Counted from the first letter of the stretch, positions 9,955 through 18,440 are shown. The stretch: DNA of 64,000 bases from JAFLCM01 sp964510955 (GCA_964510955.1 CAZEDW010000001.1:62001-126000); one strand, 5' to 3'. A program made the numbers and translations. The notes: generated by a model from the sequence alone, not told the origin.

Positions 9955-11127
9955 ATGGCATTCACTGGAAAGTCGACCTACAGCGGCGGGGCGACTCTGC
10001 CCGAGGTCGCGGAAGACGTCTCGGACATCATCGGGCTGGTCAGCCCGTGGGAGACGCCGCTGCTGGATCACCTCGGCGACCCGCGCGCCGAAGCCCGCAG
10101 CACCGTGCACGAGTGGCTGGAGGACACGTTGATGCCCAACAGCGACACGATCAACCAGACCACGTTCACTCCCAACGCCACCAACGCCACCTCGGTCACC
10201 GTCAACAACGGCGACCGGTTCCAGGTGGGGGACCAGGTGAGACCCGACGGCGGCGTCGAGATCATGCTCGTCACCGGAGTCGCCGGCGCGGTCCTGACGG
10301 TAGCCCGCGGCTACGGCAACACCACCAAGTTTGCGCTCACCAACGGGCTGACTCTCTACATCGTCGGCAACGCCGCGCTCGAGGGCGACGCACGCCCCAA
10401 CGCCCGCTTCACCCAGCGCTCGCGCAGGAAGAACTACTGCCAGATCTTCACCGCCAGCGTCGAGGTGAGCGGCTCGCAGCTCGCCGCCACCAAGCACGGC
10501 GTCGCCGACGAGATGGACTACCAGAAGCAGGAGCGCATCCGCGAGCTGATGCGCGACCTGGAGAACTGCGTCATCAACGGCGTCGCTGCATCGGGCACCC
10601 CCCAGGGCGACTCGACCACGCGCCGGACCATGAACGGGATCATCCCCGCCATCGCCACCAACAAGTTCTCGCCGGGGGTGAACGGGTTCCCCGCCGGCGG
10701 CGGCGCCGGCTCCAAGGACCTCGCCGAGACCGTCCTGAACACCGCGCTGCGGAAGGTCTGGGAGTCTTCCGCCGGCCCGGTGGACACCATCCTTGTCGGC
10801 GGGCTGCAGAAGCGTCGGATCAACAGCTTCATCACCGGCAGCCGCGGCTTCGACTCCAAGGACACCCGTTTCACCGACCGTGTCGCTGTGTATGAGAGCG
10901 ACTTCGGCGTCTGCCGCGTCGTGCTCAGCCGCTGGGTGCCCGCCGACACGCTGGTGCTCCTCAGTTCGCCGAGGCTCAGCGTCATGCCGCTGGCCGGACG
11001 CAGCTTCCAGTTCAAGAAGCTCGCGTCCACCGGCGACAGCGAGGTCGGGCAGGTCATCGGCGAGTACACGCTCGAGATGAAGAACGAGAACGCCCACGGC
11101 GTCATCAACGGGCTGAGCATCAGTTAG
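9955..11127 (+). CDS. Major capsid protein, SU10/DUF5309 type
   Basis: The 390-residue product matches the SU10-like HK97-fold coat group. It opens with YSGGATLPEVAEDVSDIIG and SPWETPLLDHLGD, the standard N-arm phrase in which the subunit names the target bound by portal-side contacts. Later landmarks are FTQRSRRKNYCQIFTASVEV, MDYQKQERIRELMRDLENCV, TILVGGLQKRRINSFITG and VCRVVLSRWVPADTLVLLSS. The near full length argues against decay. ATG 9955 is preceded by AAAGGGG at a good distance; the upstream in-frame ATG is not supported. Gene order portal-scaffold-coat agrees with the call. Confidence 0.82.
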   Translation: MAFTGKSTYSGGATLPEVAEDVSDIIGLVSPWETPLLDHLGDPRAEARSTVHEWLEDTLMPNSDTINQTTFTPNATNATSVTVNNGDRFQVGDQVRPDGGVEIMLVTGVAGAVLTVARGYGNTTKFALTNGLTLYIVGNAALEGDARPNARFTQRSRRKNYCQIFTASVEVSGSQLAATKHGVADEMDYQKQERIRELMRDLENCVINGVAASGTPQGDSTTRRTMNGIIPAIATNKFSPGVNGFPAGGGAGSKDLAETVLNTALRKVWESSAGPVDTILVGGLQKRRINSFITGSRGFDSKDTRFTDRVAVYESDFGVCRVVLSRWVPADTLVLLSSPRLSVMPLAGRSFQFKKLASTGDSEVGQVIGEYTLEMKNENAHGVINGLSIS

Positions 11128-11284
11128 ATCGAGGACGACCCCGGACCGCCCAAGCTGTGAGGCGCCCGTGCCGGCGCCGCCCAGCCCGGCGCGTCGGTCA
11201 AAGCCGGGGCCATCGTGTTTACGAACTGCACCCCCGCGCCCCGCGAAAGCGGGGACGGGGGATTGGAGATGTGCTGACGTCCTT

Positions 11285-11398
11285 GGTCCTGTGGTCCTGT
11301 GGTCGGGCAATCCCCATTCAACGCGCGCCGCAAGGGCGCGGGACCACAGGCCCAGGGACATCAGGACTTCGAGACATCAGCACCCAGGACACTGAACT
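11285..11398 (+). repeat. Octad repeat and hairpin downstream of the coat gene
   Basis: GGTCCTGT is tandemly repeated (11285-11300) and leads into GGTCGGGC. CCTGTGGTCC (11288-11297) pairs perfectly with GGACCACAGG (11341-11350). From there 8-base steps with consensus NNCAGGAC run to about 11391. The 295-base spacer contains no ORF that I can support. Confidence 0.65.
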
Positions 11399-11422
11399 CA
11401 GCCCCTTCCCCCGGAGCCCGCC

Positions 11423-12070
11423 ATGTTCGCCTCAGACCGTGATCTTCTCGTCCTCGAGCCGCGCCTTTTCAATGAGGTGGCGTTTGCCTCGCAGAAGGTG
11501 TTCGACTCGCCGAGCGCCGGCAGTTTGGATTCCTCGGGCACCACGCTCACCGCCTCAGGCGCGAAGTTCATCGACGCCAACGTCGGCGCCGGCTGGGTGG
11601 CAGTCATCGCCGATGCGCCTGCCGAGGTGCTGTCGCGCTTCAACCAGACCCAGCTCTACGTCTCGAAGCTGCGCGACGATACGGCGGCCGGTGCGATCCC
11701 CGCCGGCTCAGGCAGCGGCCTGAGCGTCCGCGTCGCCACCTTCCGCGCCCAGATCGGCGTCGTTCACGACACGCTGCTCCGCGGGCTGGGCATCGAGCCC
11801 GGTGTGACCGGCGCGGACGGGGTCAGCGAGGCGAGCATCCAGAACCCCAGGGCGCTGGTGCGGGCCGAGTGCCTCGGCGCGCTGCACCTGATCTACTCGT
11901 CAGCCGCGGCGTTGGCCGGCGCCGACAGCGTGCACTGGGCCAAGGCCCGCATGTACGCCGAGCGGTTCGACGTCGCACGGCGCGCCGCCGCCGCCGAGAT
12001 TGACACCGACGGTGACGGCGTGGCCGACGCCGTCCGCAGAGTCAACGTCACCCGCCTCATCCGAGCGTGA
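11423..12070 (+). CDS. Capsid-cassette protein, candidate head-tail adaptor
   Basis: The 215-residue protein follows the coat gene, where phages usually encode the head-tail connector. An N-terminal half rich in strand (SGTTLTASGAKFIDANVGAG) precedes a helical C-terminal half (AHIYSSAAALAGADSVHWAK-like region and AKARMYAERFDVARRAAAAE). Near the end lies DTDGDGVADAV, a short calcium-loop-like motif. The helical second half with a tyrosine-rich turn is reminiscent of gp6/gp15-type adaptors, but I see no diagnostic motif. The role is therefore inferred mainly from position. Confidence 0.6.
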   Translation: MFASDRDLLVLEPRLFNEVAFASQKVFDSPSAGSLDSSGTTLTASGAKFIDANVGAGWVAVIADAPAEVLSRFNQTQLYVSKLRDDTAAGAIPAGSGSGLSVRVATFRAQIGVVHDTLLRGLGIEPGVTGADGVSEASIQNPRALVRAECLGALHLIYSSAAALAGADSVHWAKARMYAERFDVARRAAAAEIDTDGDGVADAVRRVNVTRLIRA

Positions 12071-12134
12071 CGACCGACGAGCAAGCCCGCACCGCACCCG
12101 ACCCCTGACTACTCGACCACTGCCTCCCATCCCC

Positions 12135-12539
12135 ATGATCTCCCTCTTCCCAACCTCCGTTACGCTCGGCGCCAGCGAACTCCGCTCTGTCGAGTCTGTC
12201 GCCGTCAACCGTACCGCCGACAAACTGATCGTCGATCACTCCGACCTTGGCCCCCACATCGCGTTTGTCGATGTCCCCGAGCGCCGCGTCACCATCGTGG
12301 TGCGCCGGCGCGTGCATGAGGACGAGCCCACGCCGGCCAGGCCCGGCGACTCCGTCACCTTCGCCTTCCAGACCGGCGAGACCGCCTCGCCCGCGAAAAC
12401 CCGCAAAGTCTCCGCGAGCGTGATCGTGACAGGCCTTACCCACGAGAACACCAAGCGGGGGCTCCTCCAGACCATCACGATGATCGCGTGGAGCACCGAC
12501 GGCGCCACCGACCCCATCACCGAGTCGGTCGGGCCGTAA
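12135..12539 (+). CDS. Small beta-rich capsid-cassette protein
   Basis: ATG 12135 gives 134 residues that read as alternating strands: SELRSVESVAVNRTADKLIV, RRVTIVVRRRVHEDE, KVSASVIVTGLTHENTKRG, LLQTITMIAWSTDGATDP. No signal peptide or membrane helix is present. In tailed phages small beta-barrel proteins at this place act as head-closure or tail-tube proteins, and the DPITESV ending suits a structural protein. Family identity is not established. Confidence 0.55.
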   Translation: MISLFPTSVTLGASELRSVESVAVNRTADKLIVDHSDLGPHIAFVDVPERRVTIVVRRRVHEDEPTPARPGDSVTFAFQTGETASPAKTRKVSASVIVTGLTHENTKRGLLQTITMIAWSTDGATDPITESVGP

Positions 12540-12554
12540 CACGCGGAGAACAAG

Positions 12555-12587
12555 CAGGACTCCCAGGACCGAGGACTCAGGACTCTT
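12555..12587 (+). repeat. Octad repeat array before the 124-residue ORF
   Basis: Four consecutive units CAGGACTC, CCAGGACC, GAGGACTC and AGGACTC fill the space in which a Shine-Dalgarno site would be expected, ending 4 bases before ATG 12591. The units share the consensus of the other two arrays in this cassette. Confidence 0.65.
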
Positions 12588-12590
12588 CCC

Positions 12591-12965
12591 ATGTCCACCA
12601 CTTTCGCCGGCCAATCCCTCTTCAACTCCGGCCCGCACCGATTCGACATCGGCCCGGCGGGGCGTCACCTCACCCAGCCTCTCCGCGGCTCCAACTTCAA
12701 CACCTACACCCGCGACGATGCGCCGCTGGAGCTCGATATCATCCAGACTGGGCGCCTCATCGCCACCACCGAGAGCGCCCTCTGGGCGCTGTACGACGCC
12801 GTCAAGGCCAAGGCCGAGGCGCCCACCACCGGCGCGCTGGTCGATCACTCCGGCAGATCGTGGCCCTCCATGACCCTGGTCAGTTTCGACCCCGCCGCCC
12901 CCGTTGACCGCGGCCGGGTTTTCTCGCTCGCCTACCGAGCCCGCTACCTCAAGTTCGGCCCTTGA
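12591..12965 (+). CDS. Small capsid-cassette protein of unknown function
   Basis: The 124-residue product begins MSTTFAGQSLFNSGPHRFDI and contains LDIIQTGRLIATTESALWAL, DHSGRSWPSMTLVSF and DRGRVFSLAYRARYLKF. The pattern of a strand-rich body with a conserved aromatic end resembles small tail or baseplate proteins that make compact beta domains. It has no membrane segment. The position within the cassette supports a structural role, and nothing more can be said from sequence. Confidence 0.6.
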   Translation: MSTTFAGQSLFNSGPHRFDIGPAGRHLTQPLRGSNFNTYTRDDAPLELDIIQTGRLIATTESALWALYDAVKAKAEAPTTGALVDHSGRSWPSMTLVSFDPAAPVDRGRVFSLAYRARYLKFGP

Positions 12966-13049
12966 ATCGCGCCACCGCCGTCGCTCGCAGGCCTCTCATC
13001 CGTCCTGTCTGTCTCACCCCTCGCGCACCTTTCACACTCCACCCCTCGC

Positions 13050-13340
13050 ATGCTCGATGAAACCACCCTCGCCCCGCTGGTCCAGTTCGGCGTAGCCGGC
13101 CTCATGGCCTGGATGTGGACCAGCGAACGCCGCGCTGGCGCCGACCGAGAGCGTCAGCTCACCGAGAGCCACGACCGCCTGATGGAGCAGCGCACGCAGC
13201 TCGACGCGCTGATGAGGCTCGTCACCGAGAACACCCGCGCTATCACGTCGCTCGACGCGGCCCTGCGGGCCTGGATCGGCGCACCCCGCCTGACGGCCCC
13301 GCTCGACGACGCGCCCCCTGCGCGCGAGCGAGCTGCGTAG
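13050..13340 (+). CDS. Small membrane-anchored coiled-coil protein ending the cassette
   Basis: Residues about 7-24 (LAPLVQFGVAGLMAWMWT) form one membrane helix near the N-terminus. It is followed by a charged helix of about 45 residues (ERRAGADRERQLTESHDRLM then LDALMRLVTENTRAITSLD), likely a coiled coil. The 96-residue size and layout recall holin-accessory or XhlA-type proteins, but no lysis enzyme lies nearby. It is the last plus-strand gene before the convergent oxidoreductase operon. Confidence 0.6.
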   Translation: MLDETTLAPLVQFGVAGLMAWMWTSERRAGADRERQLTESHDRLMEQRTQLDALMRLVTENTRAITSLDAALRAWIGAPRLTAPLDDAPPARERAA

Positions 13341-13372
13341 CCGGGTACCTCGCCGGTCCCCGTCGGGCCCGG

Positions 13373-14998
13373 CTAGATCGTCTCCGCCTCCATCCGGATC
13401 GCGCCGCACGGGCACTCCTCGGCGCAGATGCCGCAGCCCTTGCAGTAGTCGTAGTTGAACCGGTACCGGTTGCCGGCGCCGAGCTTGATCACCGCGTTGT
13501 CCGGGCACACGCCGAAGCAGTTGTCGCACTCAAAGCAGTTGCCGCACGACAGGCACCGTCGGGCCTCGAACAGCGCGTTGGATTCGTCCAGCCCGCCCAC
13601 GACTTCCTCAAAGGTTGTCTCTCGTCGGGCGTGGGCGAGCATGGGCTGCTGGGTGTGCGGTGCGTCGGTGTAGTACCAGGCGTTGAGCTTCTCGAAAGAG
13701 GCGCTCTCGTGCTTCGGCGCCGGCTGGTAGGAGGCCCCGCGGAGGAACGCGTTGATGCAGCGGGCGGCCTTCTTGCCGTGGCCGATCGCCACCGTGATCG
13801 TCCGCTCCGCGGGCACCATGTCGCCACCGGCGAACACGCCACGGCAGCCAGTCATCATGTCGGGCCCCACCTCGACCACGCCGTCGGTGATCTTCAGACC
13901 CTTGACATTGGTAAGGAACGAAAGGTCCACGTCCTGCCCAAGCGCCAGCACGCACGAGTCGGCCTCGATGGTCTCGAACTCGCCGGTGGGCTGCGGCTTG
14001 CCGGACTTGTCCAGCGCCATCTTCTCCACCGTGAACGTCCCCTTGTCCTCGGCCTTGATGGTTGTGAGCCACTTGAACTGAATCCCCTCGTCCATCGCTT
14101 CCTGCACCTCGAAGTCGTGCGCCGGCATCTTCTCGCGCGTACGACGGTAGACGACGATGGTCTCCGTCGCGCCCAGTCGCTTGGCGGAACGGGCGGCGTC
14201 CATGGCGGTGTTGCCACCGCCATAGACAAGCACGCGCCGCCCCAGCAGTGGCTGCTCGCCCTTCTCGACGCCGCGGAGCAGTTGCAGAGCATCGAGAATG
14301 CGCGAGGCATCGCCCGCCGGGATGTAAGCCCGTTTCGCCAGGTGGGCCCCGACCGCCAGGAACACCGCGTCGAACCGCTCGCTCTTCATGGTCGTTTCGA
14401 GGTCCGACACCTTGCGGTTGAGCCGGATCGCCACGCCCAGATCGGTGATGCGCCTGATCTCCGCGTCCAGCACGTCGCGCGGCAGGCGGTACTTGGGGAT
14501 GCCGTAGCGCATCATGCCGCCCGCGGCGTGACCGGCCTCGTCGATCGTCACGTTGTGCCCCAGGAGCGCCAGGTGGTACGCGCACGACAGGCCCGACGGC
14601 CCGGCGCCGACCACCAGCACCCGCTTGCCGCTGGGCGGCGCGTCCAGGCGCACCGACCACTTCTGGCGGATCGCCAGGTCGCCCAGGAAACGCTCGACGG
14701 CGTGGATGCCCACGGGGAAATCGATCTGAGCCCGGTTGCACGCGCCCTCGCACGGGTGGTAACACGCCCGCCCCATCGTCGCGGGCATGGGGTTGTTGCG
14801 CATGATCTCGCGCCATGCCCCCTCGTAGTCGCCCTCCTCGGCGAGGAACAGCCACTGCTGGATGTTCTCGCCGGCCGGGCACGCGTTGTTGCAGGGCGGC
14901 AAGCGATCAACGTAGACCGGGCGCTCGGTGCGCCACGAGCCGGTCTTGTTGGCGAGGCTGGAACCGATGTCGAGCGTGATGGCAAACGGCTTTTTCAT
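13373..14998 (-). CDS. GltD-like NAD(P)H flavoprotein fused to a PorD-like 2[4Fe-4S] ferredoxin
   Basis: The 541-residue protein has three parts. Residues about 30-110 are the GltD-type N-terminal iron-sulfur region with spaced cysteines (PCNNACPAGE, CYHPCEGACN). Residues about 120-440 carry two dinucleotide folds (VLVVGAGPSGLSCAYHLALL for FAD, VLVYGGGNTAMDAARSAKRL for NAD(P)) and the FAD-closing VFAGGDMV. The last 70 residues are a di-cluster ferredoxin (CLSCGNCFECDNCFGVCP and CKGCGICAEECPCGAI) resembling PorD. It is the last gene of the 2-oxoacid oxidoreductase operon and overlaps the beta gene by 4 bases. It probably passes electrons between that enzyme and NAD(P)H. Confidence 0.88.
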   Translation of the reverse strand: MKKPFAITLDIGSSLANKTGSWRTERPVYVDRLPPCNNACPAGENIQQWLFLAEEGDYEGAWREIMRNNPMPATMGRACYHPCEGACNRAQIDFPVGIHAVERFLGDLAIRQKWSVRLDAPPSGKRVLVVGAGPSGLSCAYHLALLGHNVTIDEAGHAAGGMMRYGIPKYRLPRDVLDAEIRRITDLGVAIRLNRKVSDLETTMKSERFDAVFLAVGAHLAKRAYIPAGDASRILDALQLLRGVEKGEQPLLGRRVLVYGGGNTAMDAARSAKRLGATETIVVYRRTREKMPAHDFEVQEAMDEGIQFKWLTTIKAEDKGTFTVEKMALDKSGKPQPTGEFETIEADSCVLALGQDVDLSFLTNVKGLKITDGVVEVGPDMMTGCRGVFAGGDMVPAERTITVAIGHGKKAARCINAFLRGASYQPAPKHESASFEKLNAWYYTDAPHTQQPMLAHARRETTFEEVVGGLDESNALFEARRCLSCGNCFECDNCFGVCPDNAVIKLGAGNRYRFNYDYCKGCGICAEECPCGAIRMEAETI

Positions 14999-16038
14999 GC
15001 GATCGCTCCCCTCCCGGCCCCGGAGGAGCCCTGCGGGAGCAGGTTGAACTTCTCGATGTTGTGGTCGGCGATGGCCTGCAGCTTCGCCAGGCGGCGCGCG
15101 TCGCCGCCGCCCTTGAACAGGTGCGCGAATCGTGTCTGGGTCTTCAGGTACGCCTCGACGGGCACACGCTTGCGGATCTTGAGCTGGCCGACGACCTCGC
15201 CCTCCACGGCCTCAAAGACCGGGAACAGCCCGCACTCGACCGCGAGCCGCGCCACCTTGATGGTGTCGCCGGTCGGGCTGCCCCAGCCCAGCGGGCAAGG
15301 CACGTGGACGTGCAGGTATCGCGCCCCGCGGATCTCCATGGCCCGCTGGACCTTGTACTCGAGATCACGCAGGTCGGCGACGCTGGCGGTCGCGACGTAC
15401 GGGATGCCTTGGGCCATCGCGATGAGCGGCACGCTCTTGCCCTGACCGAAGACGTTGCCGGGCTCGTCGCCGACGGCGGGCGTGGTGGCGGTGCGGGCCG
15501 CGGCGGGTGTGGCGCTGGAGCGCTGCACCCCGGTGTTCATGTACGCCTCGTTGTCGTAGCAGATGTACAGCACGTCGTCGTTGCGCTCGAACATGCCCGA
15601 GAGGCAGCCGAATCCGATGTCCACCGTCCCGCCGTCGCCCCCCTGGGCGATGACGCGCACGTCGGTGCGGCCCTTCACCTTAAGCGCCGCGGCCATGCCG
15701 GTGCCCACCGCCGGCGCGTTGGCGAACAGCGAGTGCAGCCACGCGACGCGCCACGACGACTCGGGGTAGGGCGTCGAGAACACCTCAAGGCAGCCGGTCG
15801 CGTTGGCAACGACGAGCCTGCCGCTGGTGGCTCGCATGGCGGCGTCGAGGGCGTAGCGGGCTCCGAGCGCCTCGCCGCAGCCCTGGCAGGCGCGGTGCCC
15901 GGAGTTGAGCGAGTTGTTCCGTGCGGCGTCGGACTGGACGCTGCGGACCGACACGTCCAGCAGGCGGTTGCCCACGGTGAAGGTGCCGGTCTGATAGAAC
16001 TTGACGCGGGCGGGTCCGTTCGGAGCAGGGCCGGTCAT
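14995..16038 (-). CDS. porB: 2-oxoacid:ferredoxin oxidoreductase, beta (TPP) subunit
   Basis: This 347-residue subunit binds thiamine diphosphate. Evidence: the N-terminal cysteine motif HRACQGCGEALGARYAL, the TPP/magnesium motif starting QGGDGGTVDIGFGCLSG and ending DNEAYMNTGVQRS, and the later HVHVPCPLGWGSPTGDTIKV. Length and motif order fit PorB of four-subunit enzymes acting on pyruvate or a related 2-oxoacid. The exact substrate cannot be read from the sequence. It lies 9 bases after the alpha gene and overlaps the flavoprotein gene by 4 bases. Confidence 0.9.
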   Translation of the reverse strand: MTGPAPNGPARVKFYQTGTFTVGNRLLDVSVRSVQSDAARNNSLNSGHRACQGCGEALGARYALDAAMRATSGRLVVANATGCLEVFSTPYPESSWRVAWLHSLFANAPAVGTGMAAALKVKGRTDVRVIAQGGDGGTVDIGFGCLSGMFERNDDVLYICYDNEAYMNTGVQRSSATPAAARTATTPAVGDEPGNVFGQGKSVPLIAMAQGIPYVATASVADLRDLEYKVQRAMEIRGARYLHVHVPCPLGWGSPTGDTIKVARLAVECGLFPVFEAVEGEVVGQLKIRKRVPVEAYLKTQTRFAHLFKGGGDARRLAKLQAIADHNIEKFNLLPQGSSGAGRGAIA

Positions 16039-16047
16039 GGCGGGTCC

Positions 16048-17310
16048 TCAGTGGGTCGCGGCGGCGCCGCGGGGTGTGGCGCCGATGTCGCGGAGCATCG
16101 CCTCGGCCGCCGGGCCGGTGCGCCGGGACTGGCGCTCGCGATCGAGCTGGCGGTTGACGACGTCGTGGTTCAGGTCAAGGAAGGTGAGCGCGTCGAGCTG
16201 CCCGTCCTGGGCGGCGAGGAAGGTGCGCTTCAGGCTGGCGCGGGAGATGGTCCGCCCGCCGAGACCGGCGATGACGGTGTGCACCCGCGGGCCGCCCTCG
16301 CCCAGGGCCATCCGCAGGTTGTGCGACACGTTGCCGCCGATGCCGACCGACAGGCTCTTCTCGATCGTGACGACGCACGCGGCGTGACCCATCGCGTCGC
16401 GCAGGGCCGCGGACGGGAACGGGCGGAACGAGCACAGGCTGACGCAGCCGATCTTGATGCCCGTGGCGCGGAGCTCGTCCACGGTGTCCTTGATGGTCCC
16501 GTTGACCGAACCGAGGGCGCACACGATGGTGTCGGCGTCCTCGGTTCGGTACGTATGCAGCAGGCCGCCGGACGTGCGGCCGAAGGCCTTGGCGAACTCC
16601 TCGGCGAAACCGGGGATCAGCTCCAGCGCCTGCATCTGCTTGGCGTGGGCGAGGTAGCGGACCTCCATGAACGCCTCGGGCCCGACCATCGCGCCGATGG
16701 TGACCGGCTCGTCCGGGTCCACCACCTGGCGCGGCTCGTAGGGCGGCAGGTACGCGTCCACCTGTTCCTGCGTGGGGATGTCCACACGCTCGTAGGCGTG
16801 CGTGAGAATGAAACCGTCCACGCACACCATCACCGGCATCGACAGCTCCTCGGCCAGCCGGAACGCCTGGATGTGCAGGTCGGTGGCCTCCTGGTTGGTC
16901 TCGGCGAAGAGCTGGATCCAGCCGGCGTCGCGGAGGGCCATGCTGTCGGTGTGGTCGTTCCAGATGTTGATCGGCGCGCCGATGGCGCGGTTGCCGACGG
17001 TCATCACGATGGGCAGGCCCAGGCCCGAGGCGTTGTAGACGGCCTCGGCCATGTAGAGCAGCCCCTGGCTGGCGGTGGCGGTGTAGGCCCGTGCGCCGCA
17101 CGCCGAGGCACCGATGGCCACGCTCATGGCGGCGAACTCGCTCTCGACGTTGATGTACTCGCAGGGCGAGAGCTGGCCGGACTTCACCATCGCGCCCAGG
17201 GCCTCGACGATGTGGGTCTGGGGCGTGATGGGGTAGGCGCAGATCACCTCCGGGCGGCACAGCGCGATCCCCTCGGCCATGGCCACCGAGCCCTCACACT
17301 GCTTGAGCAT
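16048..17310 (-). CDS. porA: 2-oxoacid:ferredoxin oxidoreductase, alpha subunit
   Basis: This 420-residue subunit has the pyrimidine-binding domain of the enzyme. Typical stretches are VICAYPITPQTHIVEALG, INVESEFAAMSVAIGASACG, RAYTATASQGLLYMAEAV and NRAIGAPINIWNDHTDSMAL. Domain II (DTIVCALGSVNGTIKDTVDE) and the C-terminal IEKSLSVGIGGNVSHNLRM region follow. With the beta subunit it decarboxylates a 2-oxoacid to an acyl-CoA and reduces ferredoxin. Its start overlaps the gamma gene by 17 bases. Confidence 0.92.
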   Translation of the reverse strand: MLKQCEGSVAMAEGIALCRPEVICAYPITPQTHIVEALGAMVKSGQLSPCEYINVESEFAAMSVAIGASACGARAYTATASQGLLYMAEAVYNASGLGLPIVMTVGNRAIGAPINIWNDHTDSMALRDAGWIQLFAETNQEATDLHIQAFRLAEELSMPVMVCVDGFILTHAYERVDIPTQEQVDAYLPPYEPRQVVDPDEPVTIGAMVGPEAFMEVRYLAHAKQMQALELIPGFAEEFAKAFGRTSGGLLHTYRTEDADTIVCALGSVNGTIKDTVDELRATGIKIGCVSLCSFRPFPSAALRDAMGHAACVVTIEKSLSVGIGGNVSHNLRMALGEGGPRVHTVIAGLGGRTISRASLKRTFLAAQDGQLDALTFLDLNHDVVNRQLDRERQSRRTGPAAEAMLRDIGATPRGAAATH

Positions 17311-17893
17311 GACGCGCGGCTCCTTTCTCTGCGGGGCGGGCGGTGCAGGCGGCGAAGGCCTCGCGGGCCGCCGCGATGTTCTTCTCGGCGACGTCGCCCT
17401 TGAACTTGCGCCGGATGGCCGACTCGATGGACGCGAGCCTGACGCGGCCGGTGGCGGCGCAGAACGCGCCGAGCAGGGCCGCGTTGGGCACCGGGCGCCC
17501 GACGTGACGCAGGGCCAGCTCCGTGGCCGGGACGGTGAACGCGTGCCCCGGCGGGAGCTTGGCGATCGCGTCGGCGATCTGCAGCTCGTCGATCGGGCGC
17601 CGGGAGTTGATCAGGACGAAACCGCCCGGTGACAGGCCGTCGAACACCCTGATCTGGTGCAGGAGGGTTGGGTCCTGAATGATCAGGGCGTCGGGGGTCG
17701 AGACCGGCTCGCGGCTGCGGATCTCGCGGTCGTCCAGGCGGCAGAAGGAGGTGACCGGCGCTCCCATCCGCTCGGACCCGAAGCTGGGGAAGGCCTGGGC
17801 CCAGAGGCCCTCTTCAAAGGCGGCGACCGAGAGCATTTCGGCGGCGGTGACCACCCCTTGACCGCCGCGACCATGGATACGGACCTCGAACAC
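17294..17893 (-). CDS. porG: 2-oxoacid:ferredoxin oxidoreductase, gamma subunit
   Basis: The 199-residue product is a gamma (CoA-domain) subunit: it opens VRIHGRGGQGVVTAAEMLSV, then QAFPSFGSERMGAPVTSFCR, DALIIQDPTLL and GFVLINSRRP, and ends in the usual NAALLGAFCAATG helix. It is the first gene of the operon gamma-alpha-beta-flavoprotein, and all four are tightly packed. No separate delta subunit exists; that function appears to reside in the ferredoxin tail of the fourth gene. Confidence 0.92.
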   Translation of the reverse strand: MFEVRIHGRGGQGVVTAAEMLSVAAFEEGLWAQAFPSFGSERMGAPVTSFCRLDDREIRSREPVSTPDALIIQDPTLLHQIRVFDGLSPGGFVLINSRRPIDELQIADAIAKLPPGHAFTVPATELALRHVGRPVPNAALLGAFCAATGRVRLASIESAIRRKFKGDVAEKNIAAAREAFAACTARPAEKGAARHAQAV

Positions 17894-17996
17894 GGCTCGT
17901 CCTTTCAGATGAACGCGCGATCATAGGTATTTCGGAAATCATTGTCTACTTATCCAGAACAAGATTTTTTCATCACCTTTCGGGCGGGCCGGGCGG

Positions 17997-18422
17997 TCAG
18001 GCCTGGGGCAGCATCAGCGCGGCGATGATCGCACGGAGCGTCCACGCGGCGGTTCGGGTCCAGTTCGTAACGACGAGGCGCCGCCACGCGGCGTGATCGA
18101 ATCGCGTCGCCAGCCGCTCGTGCATCGGCACTTGGAGCAGGAACGTGGACAGCCAGATGACCAACAAAAGCGACAGGCCGGTCCAGGCGTGGAGCGGTGA
18201 TGTGCCGGTGCGTGCGACCAGCGCGACGGCCGAGGCGAGCTCGATCAGCATGACCGGCGCGACGACCCAGGTGGTGCGGCGCTGGTGCGCGAGGGCGTAG
18301 CCGGGGAACTGCGCCGGACCGACGGCGCGGAACAGCGGGTAGTGAACGACCTGGACGAACCAGATGAGACCGGTCATGAAGCAGGTCGCCAGCGCGTGGA
18401 TGAGCGGCAGGGAAAAAGTCAT
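17997..18422 (-). CDS. Four-helix integral membrane protein (DUF1772-like)
   Basis: The 141-residue product shows four hydrophobic segments: LPLIHALATCFMTGLIWFV, TTWVVAPVMLIELASAVALV, AWTGLSLLLVIWLSTFLLQV and a C-terminal AAWTLRAIIAALML. Between helices lie VQVVHYPLF and VPMHERL, conserved-looking His-containing phrases found in DUF1772/anthrone-oxygenase-like membrane proteins. It is 18 bases downstream of the CarH-like regulator, so the two genes are probably cotranscribed. The enzymatic role, if any, is unknown. Confidence 0.7.
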   Translation of the reverse strand: MTFSLPLIHALATCFMTGLIWFVQVVHYPLFRAVGPAQFPGYALAHQRRTTWVVAPVMLIELASAVALVARTGTSPLHAWTGLSLLLVIWLSTFLLQVPMHERLATRFDHAAWRRLVVTNWTRTAAWTLRAIIAALMLPQA

Positions 18423-18440
18423 GGCCGGTCTGGGGGAGTC

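Noticed and set aside
7558..13369. Direct repeat GTCGGGCCCG on both sides of the capsid cassette (7558-7567 and 13360-13369) as att sites
   Set aside because: Only 10 bases, all G/C-rich and part of local hairpins. No tRNA or integrase is near. Chance is the simpler explanation.
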